31,538 bases of DNA from assembly GCA_020849725.1 (NCBI GenBank), contig JADLAZ010000085.1:1-31538 (forward strand), written 5' to 3'. This DNA is from Chloroflexota bacterium. Lineage in GTDB: Bacteria; Chloroflexota; Chloroflexia; Thermomicrobiales; JADLAZ01. Position 1 is the first letter of the stretch; every line of letters begins with the position of its first letter. Below, in pieces: positions 17,910 through 25,940 of this stretch. The notes below the pieces were generated by a model, which ran no database searches, was not told the DNA's origin, and saw nothing but the letters and a program-made list of their open reading frames with translations. Position numbers and translations under genes: made by a program.

Positions 17910-19126
17910 GCGCCCGCCTCCGCCACCGTCCGCGCCGCCTCACCCACCCGCACCTCGCCCGAGATCAGCTTCGGCAACAGCGCATCGCGCATGGTGGCAA
18001 GAGTGCGAGACTCGACAGCCCGTTGCCATAGGCTCTCAGTCATTGGAGTAAGAATTGGGCCGAACTCTGCCAACCTCTCGGGTGACGGGACAGCGAGCAA
18101 GGCTTCGGACAGATGGTGGCGCTGGATGTGTCCCATCGTCGTTGCTTTTCCAGCCGCTATGTAGCGGAAGTCGTCCAGATGTTGATGAATACCCCAATAT
18201 GCAAGCCATCGTGGATAGCCAGCTTTGGGCGTCACTTTGAACAGGTGCTGGTTGAGTGCGCCACCGCCACCAGCCCAAAGCACGCATTCAAGTGAGCCCG
18301 ACCATGAAAACAGAATGTCCCCATCATTCACGACATACGCAGGTGCGATGTCCGCGCTGGCACGGTCAGCCCCGCCCACGTTTCCTGTCCGCAATTGTAC
18401 GATCTTGATGACAGGCAGTGATGGCCCATCTCCGGGCGTGTACTTCTGGAGAGCCAGGCCGTTGAGGAAATGCGCGACCTCATCCAGCGCGCGTACCACC
18501 CACCCTCGCGGCACCACCCCCAGCGCCGACTCCTCGAAGCCGTCCGGGAACAGCGCCGCCAGGTGCGGCGGCAGGCCCGGGTCGCGCCCGGCCGCCCTGG
18601 CCCGCACCGGGTCGAAGTCGACGAACCAGGACTGGAACAGCGCCCGCGCCATCGCCTCCAGCGTCGCGCTCAGGCGCCGGTTCAGCTCGATCTTGTCGTC
18701 GAGCGTGCCGAGGATGTGGGCGATGGCGCGTTGCTCAGCGATGTCGGCAGGTACTCGGACCTTGGCTTGGTGGAGATGGTTCCGATTCAGACCGGGCACC
18801 GCTGCCTTGTCCGAGTAAGCAAAGAAATCAAGGGAACGAAGGAAGTAACCAATGAATCGCGGATCGTTGCCCTTGAAGTCGCGGACGTACAGCGTCGTAT
18901 TTAGTGGCCAGAAGTCCTCAGAGATATAGAATACTTGTCCTAGAGTGCCATAGCGTCCCGTGACGACGCCTGGCCCCTTCACCATCGCTTCGGAATGATG
19001 GTCCGTTACGCCTGACGATGAAACCAGTGGTACATCTCCGGGCGTGCGGTTCTGCTGTGGAAGATCGTAACCACGCTTCAGTTCGACGACATCTCCCAAG
19101 GTCACATCGCACCACTCACTCGCCAT
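17906..19126 (-). CDS. hsdS: Type I restriction specificity subunit S (HsdS)
   Basis: 406 residues, the two-TRD form that sets the bipartite DNA target of the system. Target-recognition domain 1 covers about residues 1-125. The central conserved helical spacer follows (about 130-200, EQRAIAHILGTLDDKIELNRRL then ATLEAMARALFQSWFVDFDPV). TRD2 covers about 205-345, and the C-terminal repeat is about 350-406 (TLATMRDALLPKLISGEVRV). ATG 19126 is preferred; the GTG two codons upstream (19132) is possible. The start overlaps the TGA of a duplicated hsdM tail (ATGGCGAGTGA), a relic of direct hsdM-hsdS coupling. GC counted in 60-bp samples is 53% in TRD1 (18781-18840), 85% in the spacer (18541-18600) and 47% in TRD2 (18181-18240), suggesting TRD exchange. 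The stop overlaps the RAYT start by 4 bp. Confidence 0.94.
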   Translation of the reverse strand: MASEWCDVTLGDVVELKRGYDLPQQNRTPGDVPLVSSSGVTDHHSEAMVKGPGVVTGRYGTLGQVFYISEDFWPLNTTLYVRDFKGNDPRFIGYFLRSLDFFAYSDKAAVPGLNRNHLHQAKVRVPADIAEQRAIAHILGTLDDKIELNRRLSATLEAMARALFQSWFVDFDPVRARAAGRDPGLPPHLAALFPDGFEESALGVVPRGWVVRALDEVAHFLNGLALQKYTPGDGPSLPVIKIVQLRTGNVGGADRASADIAPAYVVNDGDILFSWSGSLECVLWAGGGGALNQHLFKVTPKAGYPRWLAYWGIHQHLDDFRYIAAGKATTMGHIQRHHLSEALLAVPSPERLAEFGPILTPMTESLWQRAVESRTLATMRDALLPKLISGEVRVGEAARTVAEAGA

Positions 19127-19176
19127 AGCCACGCTCCCGCAGGTAACCGGCGATGGCAGCGTCCGGCCGTGCCGCC
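19121..19176 (-). repeat. Duplicated hsdM tail, copy next to hsdS
   Basis: This segment matches 19401-19456 at 49 of 57 aligned bases and on the minus strand reads RPDAAIAGYLRERGYGE and a stop. It is a second version of the HsdM C-terminus [16 protein letters not shown]. It overlaps the start of hsdS and is now cut off from hsdM by REPIN 3. Confidence 0.85.
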
Positions 19177-19214
19177 TGGGTGGTCACGCTCCGGCCGATG
19201 CCCGTCATCGCCGT

Positions 19215-19349
19215 GTAGGGGCAACCCTTGTGGTTGCCCGGTCGGTGGTTGCCCGGTCGGTGGTTGCCCGGTCGGTGGTTGCCCGGTTCTGGTTGGTCGC
19301 CGGTGATGGGATGGGCCAGGGACCGGGCAACCACAAGGGTTGCCCCTAC
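19215..19349. repeat. REPIN 3 between hsdM and hsdS
   Basis: Perfect 29-bp inverted arms at 19215-19243 and 19321-19349. Each is GTAG plus a hairpin with stem GGGCAACC, loop CTTGT, stem GGTTGCCC. Relative to REPIN 1, one C-G stem pair has become A-T on both sides. The inner half-stem GGTTGCCC is repeated four times at a 15-bp period (19232, 19247, 19262, 19277). The element separates hsdM from hsdS by 269 bp in an operon where these genes normally touch. Confidence 0.92.
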
Positions 19350-19395
19350 GCGGGGGATGGGGGTGGCCCTGCCGTATTCCCACGCGGTTGTGCTG

Positions 19396-21039
19396 TCAGC
19401 CGCCATAGCCAAGCTCCCGCAGGTTGGCAGCGATGGCCGCGTCCAGCCGCGCCGCCTCAGCCTGCTGTTCGCGCAGCGTTGCCACCAGCCGCACCATCTT
19501 GTCCGCGAACGGCTCGCCATCATCGTCCACATCAGCCGCGCCTACGTACCGCCCCGGCGTCAACACGTAGCCGTGCGTCTTGATCTCGGCCAGCGTCGCG
19601 CTCTTGCAGAAGCCGGCCACGTCGGCGTACGCGCCCGCCTCTGGCTCGCCGCGCCAGGCGTGGTAGGTCTGGGCGACGCGGGCGATCTCCGCCTCCGACA
19701 ACTCACGGTGGACGCGATCGACCAGCGTGCCGAGTTTGCGCGCGTCGATGAACAGCGTCTCGCCGCGCCGGTCCCTGTAGGGGCGGCCCTCGTGGCCGCC
19801 CGCTCCCCATCCCCCGTGGCCGCCGCCCTTGCCGCGCGTCAGGAACCACAGGCAGACCGGGATCTGCGTCGTGTAGAAGAGTTGCCCCGGCAGCGCGATC
19901 ATGCAGTCGACCAGGTCGGCCTCGACGATGCGCCGCCGGATCTCACCCTCGCCGCTCGTGTTCGACGACATCGAGCCGTTGGCCAGCACGAAGCCGGCCA
20001 CGCCGGTCGGGGCCAGGTGGTGGATGATGTGCTGCACCCAGGCGTAGTTGGCGTTGCCGGGCGGCGGCGCGCCGTAGGCCCAGCGGGCGTCCTCGCGCAG
20101 CCGCTCGCCGCCCCAGTCGCTGATGTTGAAGGGTGGGTTGGCCAGGATGAAGTCGGCGCGCAGGTCTTTGTGCCGGTCGTCGTGGAAGGTGTCGGCGTGG
20201 CGCGGCCCGAGGTTGCCGTCGATGCCGCGGATCGCCAGGTTCATCCGGCACAGCCGCCAGGTGGTCGGGTTGCTCTCCTGTCCATAGACGGCGATGTCAC
20301 CGATGCGGCCGCCGTGCGCTTCGACGAACGACTCGCTCTGGACGAACATGCCGCCACTGCCGCAGCAGGGGTCGTAGACGCGCCCCCGGTACGGCTCCAG
20401 CATCTCGACCAGCAGTCGCACGATGCCCTGCGGCGTGTAGAACTCGCCGCCGCCCTTGCCCTCGGCGCTGGCGAAGCGGCTCAGAAAGTACTCGTAGACG
20501 CGGCCGAGGATGTCTTTCGACCGGCTGGCCGCGTCGCCCAGCCCGATCGTGCCGATCAGGTCGATCAGCTCACCGAGCCGGGACTTGTCCAGGTCGGGAC
20601 GGGCGTAGTCCTTCGGCAGCACGCCGCGCAGGGTAGGGTTCTCGCGCTCGATGGCGACCATCGCGTCGTCGATGAACGTGCCGATGGTCGGCTGCCGCGC
20701 GTGCGCCTGCAAGCCGGCCCAGCGCGCCTCGGTCGGCACCCAGAAGACGTTCTCGGCGACGTAGGCGTCGCGGTCCTCCGTGACCTCGAAACGCGCCGCC
20801 GGCTCCTTGATGTACCAGTCATTGCTGGGGTCGGCCGTCCAGAGTTGGAGTTGCTGATGGCGCTCCTCGAAGGCATCGGAGATGTACTTGAGGAAGATCA
20901 GGCCGAGGACGACGTGCTTGTACTCGGCCGGGTCGAGGTGGCCGCGCAGCTTGTCGGCGGCGGCCCACAGCGTCTCGCGGAAGTCGAGCGGCGTGCCCGC
21001 GCTGTACGACGATTTGGGGGTCCTGGTGGCTCTCGGCAT
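19396..21039 (-). CDS. hsdM: Type I restriction-modification DNA methyltransferase subunit M (HsdM)
   Basis: 547 residues. The N-terminal helical domain (HsdM_N, about 15-140: [36 protein letters not shown]) precedes the N6-adenine methyltransferase domain. SAM-binding motif I is [14 protein letters not shown] and the catalytic motif IV is [12 protein letters not shown] (NPPF). The preceding [21 protein letters not shown] is also typical. It methylates adenine in the target chosen by HsdS and forms the M2S core to which HsdR binds. About 18 extra residues ([18 protein letters not shown]) sit between WFLTRGK and [15 protein letters not shown], where relatives have a short loop; they are encoded by a REP hairpin (19777-19801). 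GGAGGG lies 12 nt before the ATG. It is the first gene of the operon. Confidence 0.96.
   Translation of the reverse strand: MPRATRTPKSSYSAGTPLDFRETLWAAADKLRGHLDPAEYKHVVLGLIFLKYISDAFEERHQQLQLWTADPSNDWYIKEPAARFEVTEDRDAYVAENVFWVPTEARWAGLQAHARQPTIGTFIDDAMVAIERENPTLRGVLPKDYARPDLDKSRLGELIDLIGTIGLGDAASRSKDILGRVYEYFLSRFASAEGKGGGEFYTPQGIVRLLVEMLEPYRGRVYDPCCGSGGMFVQSESFVEAHGGRIGDIAVYGQESNPTTWRLCRMNLAIRGIDGNLGPRHADTFHDDRHKDLRADFILANPPFNISDWGGERLREDARWAYGAPPPGNANYAWVQHIIHHLAPTGVAGFVLANGSMSSNTSGEGEIRRRIVEADLVDCMIALPGQLFYTTQIPVCLWFLTRGKGGGHGGWGAGGHEGRPYRDRRGETLFIDARKLGTLVDRVHRELSEAEIARVAQTYHAWRGEPEAGAYADVAGFCKSATLAEIKTHGYVLTPGRYVGAADVDDDGEPFADKMVRLVATLREQQAEAARLDAAIAANLRELGYGG
19401..19456 (-). repeat. Duplicated hsdM tail, copy at the current hsdM 3' end
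   Basis: Partner of 19121-19176 (49 of 57 bases identical). It encodes the present end of HsdM. The two copies flank REPIN 3, so insertion was probably accompanied or preceded by a local duplication or recombination. Confidence 0.85.
19777..19801. repeat. Single REP palindrome inside hsdM
   Basis: GTAG plus a hairpin with stem GGGCGGCC, loop CTCGT, stem GGCCGCCC. Two stem pairs differ from REPIN 1, both with compensating partners. A partial, decayed second arm may lie at 19814-19828. The insertion keeps the hsdM frame. Confidence 0.8.
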
Positions 21040-21203
21040 GGCGCGAACCTGGCCCTCCGTATGGTCGATGCGACGCTGAGCGCCGCGCCACCCAGCGTCG
21101 ATGGGCGCGGTGTCAACTGCCGCTCGGGTGGTCGGCCATCTCGTGTCGGCTGCACGGTGACGATCTCGCCTGAGGTCGTGAGCACGTGCTATTGCATAGG
21201 CAG

Positions 21204-21232
21204 AGCGTAGGCCGAGGCGAGTCGCGTGTCAA
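21204..21232 (-). promoter_or_regulatory. Promoter of the hsd operon
   Basis: On the minus strand a perfect -35 TTGACA (21227-21232), a 17-bp spacer and TACGCT (21204-21209) point at hsdM, leaving a leader of about 160 nt. A perfect palindrome AGCACGTGCT at 21181-21190 lies just after the expected start of transcription and could bind a repressor. The rest of 21040-21360 shows no gene. Confidence 0.7.
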
Positions 21233-21360
21233 GCGCGGCGCCGGCTCGCCTTGCCGCTGCCGCCGCCGCACCCTATGATGCCGCAGGCCAAGCAGGACGG
21301 GTGGCGACGATCGCGTCACGGGCCACGCTATTGCCGCCGTGCCAGACCAGAGGAGCGCCC

Positions 21361-22005
21361 ATGCCACCGACCGTCGCGCCGCCGTTCCGCGACACGATCG
21401 ACTCCGAGGACGGTATCCGGGCGCTGCTCGGCACGCCCAGCGAACTCGTTATCAAGAAGCAACTGCCGGCGCTCGATGCGCACTGTCGCGCCTTCATCGC
21501 GCTGGCGCCATTCGTCGCCGTCGCCACGACCGACGCGAACGGGGGCGCCGACGTGTCGCCGCGTGGCGACGCGCCCGGCTTCGTGCGCGTGCTGGACGAG
21601 CGCCGGCTGGTCATCCCCGAGCGCCCGGGCAACCGCCGCGCCGACACGCTGCGCAACGTCGTTCAGACGGGCGCGGTCGGGCTGCTGTTCCTCATTCCCG
21701 GCTTCGAGGAGACGTTGCGCGTCAACGGCCGCGCCTGGCTGACGCGCGACCCGGACCTGCTGGCGAGCCTGGCCGCGCGCGGCAAGCCGCCACTGGTGGC
21801 CATCGGCGTGCAGGTCGACGAGGCATTCCTGCATTGCGCCAAGGCGTTCAAGCGTTCGCGACTGTGGGAGGCCACTACCTGGCCAGCGCGGGCGACGCTG
21901 CCGTCGCTGGCCTGCATGCTCTTCGACCAGGCCAGGCCGCCCGACCAGACGGTGGAAGACTTGGAGCGGCAGGTGGCAGAGAGCTATGCCACCCGCCTGT
22001 ACTGA
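21361..22005 (+). CDS. FMN-dependent pyridoxamine 5'-phosphate oxidase-family protein
   Basis: 214 residues with the split-barrel flavin fold. FIALAPFVAVATTDANGGADVSPRGDAPGFVRV is the first FMN-binding strand-turn (SPRGD is highly characteristic), followed by LVIPERPGNRRADTLRNVV and VGLLFLIPGFEETLRVNGRA. This pattern and length match the PPOX-type flavoproteins of the MSMEG_1061 group rather than true pyridoxamine oxidase. They reduce or bind small electrophiles with FMN or F420, and most have no assigned substrate. ATG 21361 is chosen because GAGGAG stands 6 nt upstream; the in-frame start at 21226 lacks a site and would overlap the hsd promoter. It is transcribed away from the hsd operon. 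Confidence 0.88.
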   Translation: MPPTVAPPFRDTIDSEDGIRALLGTPSELVIKKQLPALDAHCRAFIALAPFVAVATTDANGGADVSPRGDAPGFVRVLDERRLVIPERPGNRRADTLRNVVQTGAVGLLFLIPGFEETLRVNGRAWLTRDPDLLASLAARGKPPLVAIGVQVDEAFLHCAKAFKRSRLWEATTWPARATLPSLACMLFDQARPPDQTVEDLERQVAESYATRLY

Positions 22006-22035
22006 CGCGATGGCGCGAGACGTGGCGGTGGGGCC

Positions 22036-22848
22036 ATGACGGCGGCGTGGGAGCGGCGGCTCGGTCGCGCGCTGCTGGTGATGGGTGCGCTTGGCTTGAC
22101 GATGTGCCTGGCCGGCTTCCTGCTGCTCGGGATCGCCCAGCAGCGGGCCGAGGTGGCGTTGCTGCGGCAGTTGGACCTGGCGACGGCCAGCCTGACAGTG
22201 ACCGCCGATGGCCTGGTCGTCGCTGGCGACGCGCTGACGCGGGCGGGCATCACGCTGGTGTCGACGCAGCGCCTGCTGGCCGAGGTCGGGACCGGCCTCG
22301 GCACGGCGCGCGAGGCGACCGACCGCGTCGCCGGTGTCGTCGGCCAGGAGGTGCCGGCCACGCTGCGCTCGGTGCGCACTGGTCTGGCGGCGGCCGAGCA
22401 GGGCGCGCGGCTGGTCGACTCCACGCTCGACACCATCAACCGGTTCATTCCCGGCGCTCGACCGGCCGAGCCGGCGCCACCGCTGGCGCCCAGCATCGCT
22501 GCCGTCGCCACCAGCCTGGACGACCTGAACGCGCCGCTGGTGGCGATCGAGAAAGATCTGCGCGCCACCGCCGACACGCTGACCAGCACGCGCGCGCAGC
22601 TGGCGGCGATGGAGCGCAACCTGGGCGAGCTGGGCGACACGATCACCAGCGCCCGCACCGTCATCACCCGCTACCAGGTGCTGGTCGACGACCTGCGCCG
22701 CGAGGTGGCGCGGCTGCGGGCGGCGCTGCCGGGCTGGCTGAGCCTGCTGCGCTGGGGATTGGCGGCGCTGCTGCTGCCGGTCGGCTTCACCCAGGTCGGG
22801 CTGCTGGTCCAGGGCTGGCGGCTGACGCGGCCGGTCCCTCAGGCATAG
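22036..22848 (+). CDS. Unrecognised membrane protein with central coiled coil
   Basis: 270 residues, family not recognised. A hydrophobic helix near residues 11-34 (LLVMGALGLTMCLAGFLLLG) and another near 233-257 (LRWGLAALLLPVGFTQVGLL) flank a long helical, Ala/Thr/Leu-rich stretch (about 35-230). That stretch has heptad-like spacing: DGLVVAGDALTRAGITL, LAAAEQGARLVDSTLDTINRF and LTSTRAQLAAMERNLGELGDTI. The whole resembles an extracytoplasmic coiled-coil loop anchored at both ends, as in methyl-accepting or phage-infection-like spacer domains, but no signalling domain follows. ATG 22036 has GGTGGGG upstream and is 30 bp from the previous stop, so the two may be co-transcribed. Function unknown. 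Confidence 0.75.
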   Translation: MTAAWERRLGRALLVMGALGLTMCLAGFLLLGIAQQRAEVALLRQLDLATASLTVTADGLVVAGDALTRAGITLVSTQRLLAEVGTGLGTAREATDRVAGVVGQEVPATLRSVRTGLAAAEQGARLVDSTLDTINRFIPGARPAEPAPPLAPSIAAVATSLDDLNAPLVAIEKDLRATADTLTSTRAQLAAMERNLGELGDTITSARTVITRYQVLVDDLRREVARLRAALPGWLSLLRWGLAALLLPVGFTQVGLLVQGWRLTRPVPQA

Positions 22849-22940
22849 GCTCACCGCCGCACGTCCCGGCTGGCATCCGCTGTCCCATCCCCTGGGGCCA
22901 CGGCCGGACGCCCCGCCTGTGAGCGGCGCCGCTCACGCGG

Positions 22941-22960
22941 GTCTTGTCGGTTGACAAGAC
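22941..22960. promoter_or_regulatory. Palindrome overlapping the nadA -35 box (candidate operator 1)
   Basis: GTCTTGTC and GACAAGAC form perfect 8-bp arms around a 4-bp centre, and the right half covers the TTGACA -35. The position fits a repressor site, for example one sensing NAD or niacin. I cannot name the regulator. Confidence 0.6.
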
Positions 22961-22979
22961 ACCCCGGGCGTGCTACCCT
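22951..22979 (+). promoter_or_regulatory. Promoter of the nadA operon
   Basis: Perfect -35 TTGACA (22951-22956), a 17-bp spacer, and -10 TACCCT (22974-22979), about 57 bp before the nadA start codon. This is one of the two best promoter matches in the window. Confidence 0.75.
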
Positions 22980-22982
22980 CAG

Positions 22983-23003
22983 TTCGTGTCGTATCGACAC
23001 GAA
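22983..23003. promoter_or_regulatory. Palindrome at the nadA transcription start (candidate operator 2)
   Basis: TTCGTGTCG and CGACACGAA are perfect 9-bp arms around TAT, just downstream of the -10 and ahead of the AAGGAG ribosome site at 23021. It shares a TGTC...GACA core with the palindrome over the -35, suggesting one dimeric repressor binding twice. Confidence 0.6.
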
Positions 23004-23035
23004 GCTGCGGGCACTCACGCAAGGAGACGCGTTCC

Positions 23036-24268
23036 ATGGCCACCACTGTTCCCGCGACGTGCAGCACCGAGCTAACGACCAAGCCCTGGGCCTTTGACCT
23101 GCCGCCGGTTACCCCGACGCGTCGACCACGGCCGACCTACGGTCCCGGCGCCAGCCAGTGGGACGTCGCCCCGGTCGACGCGCCGCTGCAGGGCGCGATC
23201 CCCGAGCTCTACACCCGCCTGGACGAGGCCGCGCTGGCTGCGCGCATCGAGGCGGTCCGCGCCGCGCTCGGAAGTCGGCTGGTCATCCTCGGCCACCACT
23301 ACCAGCGCGATGAGATCATCCGCCATGCCGACTTCCGCGGCGACAGCTTCAAGCTCTCGCAGCAGGCAGCCGGCCGGCCCGAGGCCGACTCCATCGTCTT
23401 CTGCGGTGTCCACTTCATGGCCGAGAGCGCCGACATCCTCAGCGGTCCGCACCAGCAGGTGGTGCTGCCCAACCTGGCCGCCGGTTGCTCGATGGCCGAC
23501 ATGGCCAACATCGACGACGTCGAGACCGCCTGGGATGAGTTGACCGCGATCTGTGGACCGGGAACCGTGCCGGTCACCTACATGAACTCGGCCGCCAGCC
23601 TGAAGGCGTTCTGTGGCCGCAACGGCGGCCTGGTCTGCACCTCGTCCAACGCCAGGAAGGCGCTGGCGTGGGCGCTGGCGCGCGGCCAGCGGCTGTTCTT
23701 CTTCCCCGACGAGCACCTTGGTCGCAACACCGCCGACAAGCTCAACATCCCCCAGGCGCGCTGTGTCGTCTGGAACCCGCGCCTGCCGATGGGCGGGCTG
23801 GACGAGGCGACGCTGCGCGACGCCACGCTCATCCTCTGGAAGGGCTTCTGCTCCGTCCACGCTCGCTTCAACACGCGCCAGATCGCCCAGGCGCGCGCCG
23901 ACTACCCGGGCGTGACCGTACTGGTGCATCCCGAGTGCCGGCGCGAGGTGGTGCAGGCCGCCGACCTGGACGGCTCGACCGAGTTCATCGTCGACGCCGT
24001 GCGGCGCGCGCCGGCCGGCTCGAGCTGGGCGATTGGCACCGAGATCAACCTGGTGCGTCGCCTGCAGGCCGAGCAGCCGGACAAGACGATCTTCTGCTTG
24101 GACCCAATCATCTGTCCCTGCTCGACGATGTATCGCATCCATCCGGCCTACCTGGCCTGGGTGCTGGAGGCACTGGTCGACGGGCAGGTCGTCAATCGCA
24201 TCACCGTCGACGCCGACACCGCCGCCCAGGCGCGCATCGCCCTCGATCGGATGCTGGCCCTGCCATGA
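23036..24268 (+). CDS. nadA: Quinolinate synthase NadA
   Basis: 410 residues, the long form with an N-terminal extension of about 60 residues. It condenses iminoaspartate with dihydroxyacetone phosphate to quinolinate and needs a [4Fe-4S] cluster. Three cluster Cys motifs are present: AAGCSMADM (Cys151), LVCTSSNARK (Cys201), and the Cys pair in IICPCSTMYRIHP (360/362). LGHHYQRDEII and VTYMNSAASLKA are substrate-site motifs. ATG 23036 follows AAGGAG. It is first in the operon, behind a strong promoter with two palindromes, so the whole pathway is probably repressed together. nadB starts 32 bp downstream. Confidence 0.96.
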   Translation: MATTVPATCSTELTTKPWAFDLPPVTPTRRPRPTYGPGASQWDVAPVDAPLQGAIPELYTRLDEAALAARIEAVRAALGSRLVILGHHYQRDEIIRHADFRGDSFKLSQQAAGRPEADSIVFCGVHFMAESADILSGPHQQVVLPNLAAGCSMADMANIDDVETAWDELTAICGPGTVPVTYMNSAASLKAFCGRNGGLVCTSSNARKALAWALARGQRLFFFPDEHLGRNTADKLNIPQARCVVWNPRLPMGGLDEATLRDATLILWKGFCSVHARFNTRQIAQARADYPGVTVLVHPECRREVVQAADLDGSTEFIVDAVRRAPAGSSWAIGTEINLVRRLQAEQPDKTIFCLDPIICPCSTMYRIHPAYLAWVLEALVDGQVVNRITVDADTAAQARIALDRMLALP

Positions 24269-24299
24269 CGAGTGATGAGTGTCGATGAGGATCCGTCCG

Positions 24300-25940
24300 A
24301 TGAATCACCTTGAAGCATCCTACGATCTCATCGTCGTCGGCAGCGGCATCGCTGGCCTGGCGACGGCGGTGCTGGCCGCGCCCCACGCGCGCGTGCTGCT
24401 GCTGACCAAGGCCGGCCTGAGCGACAGCAACACCTGGCACGCTCAGGGCGGGCTGGCCGCTGCCGTTGGCGCCGCCGACGCGCCGCGCCTGCACGCCGCC
24501 GACACCCTGACCGCCGGCGCGGGCCTGGCCGAACCGGCGCCGGTCTACGCCCTGACCGAAGGTGGCCGGGGGGCGGTCCGGCACCTGCTGCGCTTCGGCG
24601 TGGCGTTCGATCGCGCCCCGGATGGTACGCTGGCGCTCGGGCGCGAGGGAGCGCACGGCCTCAATCGCATCCTGCACGCCGGCGGCGATGCGACCGGCGC
24701 GGCGATGGTCACCGCACTGGAGCGGGCGCTGGCCGATTCTCGCGTCGACGTGCGCGAGCGCCAGCTCGTCACAGCCCTGACGCGCGCGCCGGGCGGCGCG
24801 GTCACCGGCGTCACGGCGCTCGATGAGCGCGGCCAATCGGTCAGCTACCGGGCCGGCGCAGTCGTGCTGGCGACCGGCGGCGCTGGCCAACTCTACCAGC
24901 GCACGACCAATCCGCCGGTGGCGACGGCTGACGGCCTGGCGCTGGCGGCGCGGGCCGGCGCGACGTTGACCGACCTGGAGTTCTACCAGTTCCATCCGAC
25001 GGCGCTGGCGCTCACCGGCGCGCCGCCGTTCCTGATCTCAGAGGCGGTGCGCGGCGAAGGAGCCATCTTGCGCGATGCCACCGGCCGCGCCTTCATGGCC
25101 ACCTATCACCCGCTGGCCGATCTTGCGCCGCGCGATGTCGTGGCGCGGGCGATCCTGGCGGAGATGCAGGCCGGCGGCCAGCCGTGCGTCTCCCTCGACC
25201 TGCGCCACCGGCCGGCCGACTGGGTGCGGCAGCGCTTCCCGACTATCGCCGCCACCTGCGCCGGCTTTGGCCTCGACCTGGCCCGCGACCTGATCCCAGT
25301 CGCGCCGGCGGCGCACTACAGCATGGGCGGCGTCCGCACCGACCTGTGGGGCGCGACCAGCCTGCCCGGCCTGTACGCCGCCGGCGAGGTCGCCTGCACT
25401 GGCGTCCACGGCGCCAACCGGCTGGCGAGCAACTCGCTGCTGGAGGGTGTCGTCTTTGCTGAGCGCATCGTCACCCACCTGCTGGCGGCGCGGCCGGCGG
25501 CGATGCCAGTGGCGCTGGCCGGCGGCGCGACGAGCGATGACGCTGAGGGACCGTGGCAGCCGGACCAGTCCGTCATCGCCGCCGTGCCTGTCCTGTCCGG
25601 TGCGGCCGGCGCCGCTACCCCGGACACCGTCCGCGCCACCGTCCAGGCGACGATGTGGGAGCGCGCCGGCTTGCAGCGCGACGGCGCCGGTCTGACGACC
25701 GCCCGCGCCGACCTGGACCGCCTGCTGACCACGCAGCCGGCGCCGGCGACGCGCGCCGAGCATGAGACGGCCAACCTGGCGCTGGCCGGACGGCTGTTGG
25801 TCGAGGCGGCGCTGCACCGCACCGAGAGCCGCGGCGCCCACTACCGCACCGACTATCCCGAGTCATCGCCGCACTGGCGGCGGCACATCAACGTCGTGCT
25901 GCGCGCCGGCGCGGCAACGGGAGGACCACGCGATGGCTGA
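24300..25940 (+). CDS. nadB: L-aspartate oxidase NadB
   Basis: 546 residues. It oxidises L-aspartate to iminoaspartate with FAD and passes it to NadA. The N-terminal FAD motif is YDLIVVGSGIAGLATAVLAA, followed by the family signature SDSNTWHAQGGLAA. EFYQFHPTALAL and HYSMGGVRTDLWGATSLPGL are active-site segments of the fumarate-reductase/succinate-dehydrogenase flavoprotein family. AGEVACTGVHGANRLASNSL is the C-terminal FAD contact. ATG 24300 is preferred (GAGGA 8 nt upstream); ATG 24285 and GTG 24279 are alternatives. Its last 8 bp overlap nadC (ATGGCTGA), indicating translational coupling. Confidence 0.96.
   Translation: MNHLEASYDLIVVGSGIAGLATAVLAAPHARVLLLTKAGLSDSNTWHAQGGLAAAVGAADAPRLHAADTLTAGAGLAEPAPVYALTEGGRGAVRHLLRFGVAFDRAPDGTLALGREGAHGLNRILHAGGDATGAAMVTALERALADSRVDVRERQLVTALTRAPGGAVTGVTALDERGQSVSYRAGAVVLATGGAGQLYQRTTNPPVATADGLALAARAGATLTDLEFYQFHPTALALTGAPPFLISEAVRGEGAILRDATGRAFMATYHPLADLAPRDVVARAILAEMQAGGQPCVSLDLRHRPADWVRQRFPTIAATCAGFGLDLARDLIPVAPAAHYSMGGVRTDLWGATSLPGLYAAGEVACTGVHGANRLASNSLLEGVVFAERIVTHLLAARPAAMPVALAGGATSDDAEGPWQPDQSVIAAVPVLSGAAGAATPDTVRATVQATMWERAGLQRDGAGLTTARADLDRLLTTQPAPATRAEHETANLALAGRLLVEAALHRTESRGAHYRTDYPESSPHWRRHINVVLRAGAATGGPRDG

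Noticed and set aside
19232..19290. Regular 15-bp repeats resembling a tiny CRISPR
   Set aside because: The units are contiguous with no unique spacers and are part of REPIN 3; no cas genes nearby.
19116..19532. Open frame crossing the hsdM end, REPIN 3 and the duplicated tail
   Set aside because: It is a chance read-through of the palindromes (GNHRPGNHRPG repeats) in a frame different from hsdM; no ribosome site or domain.
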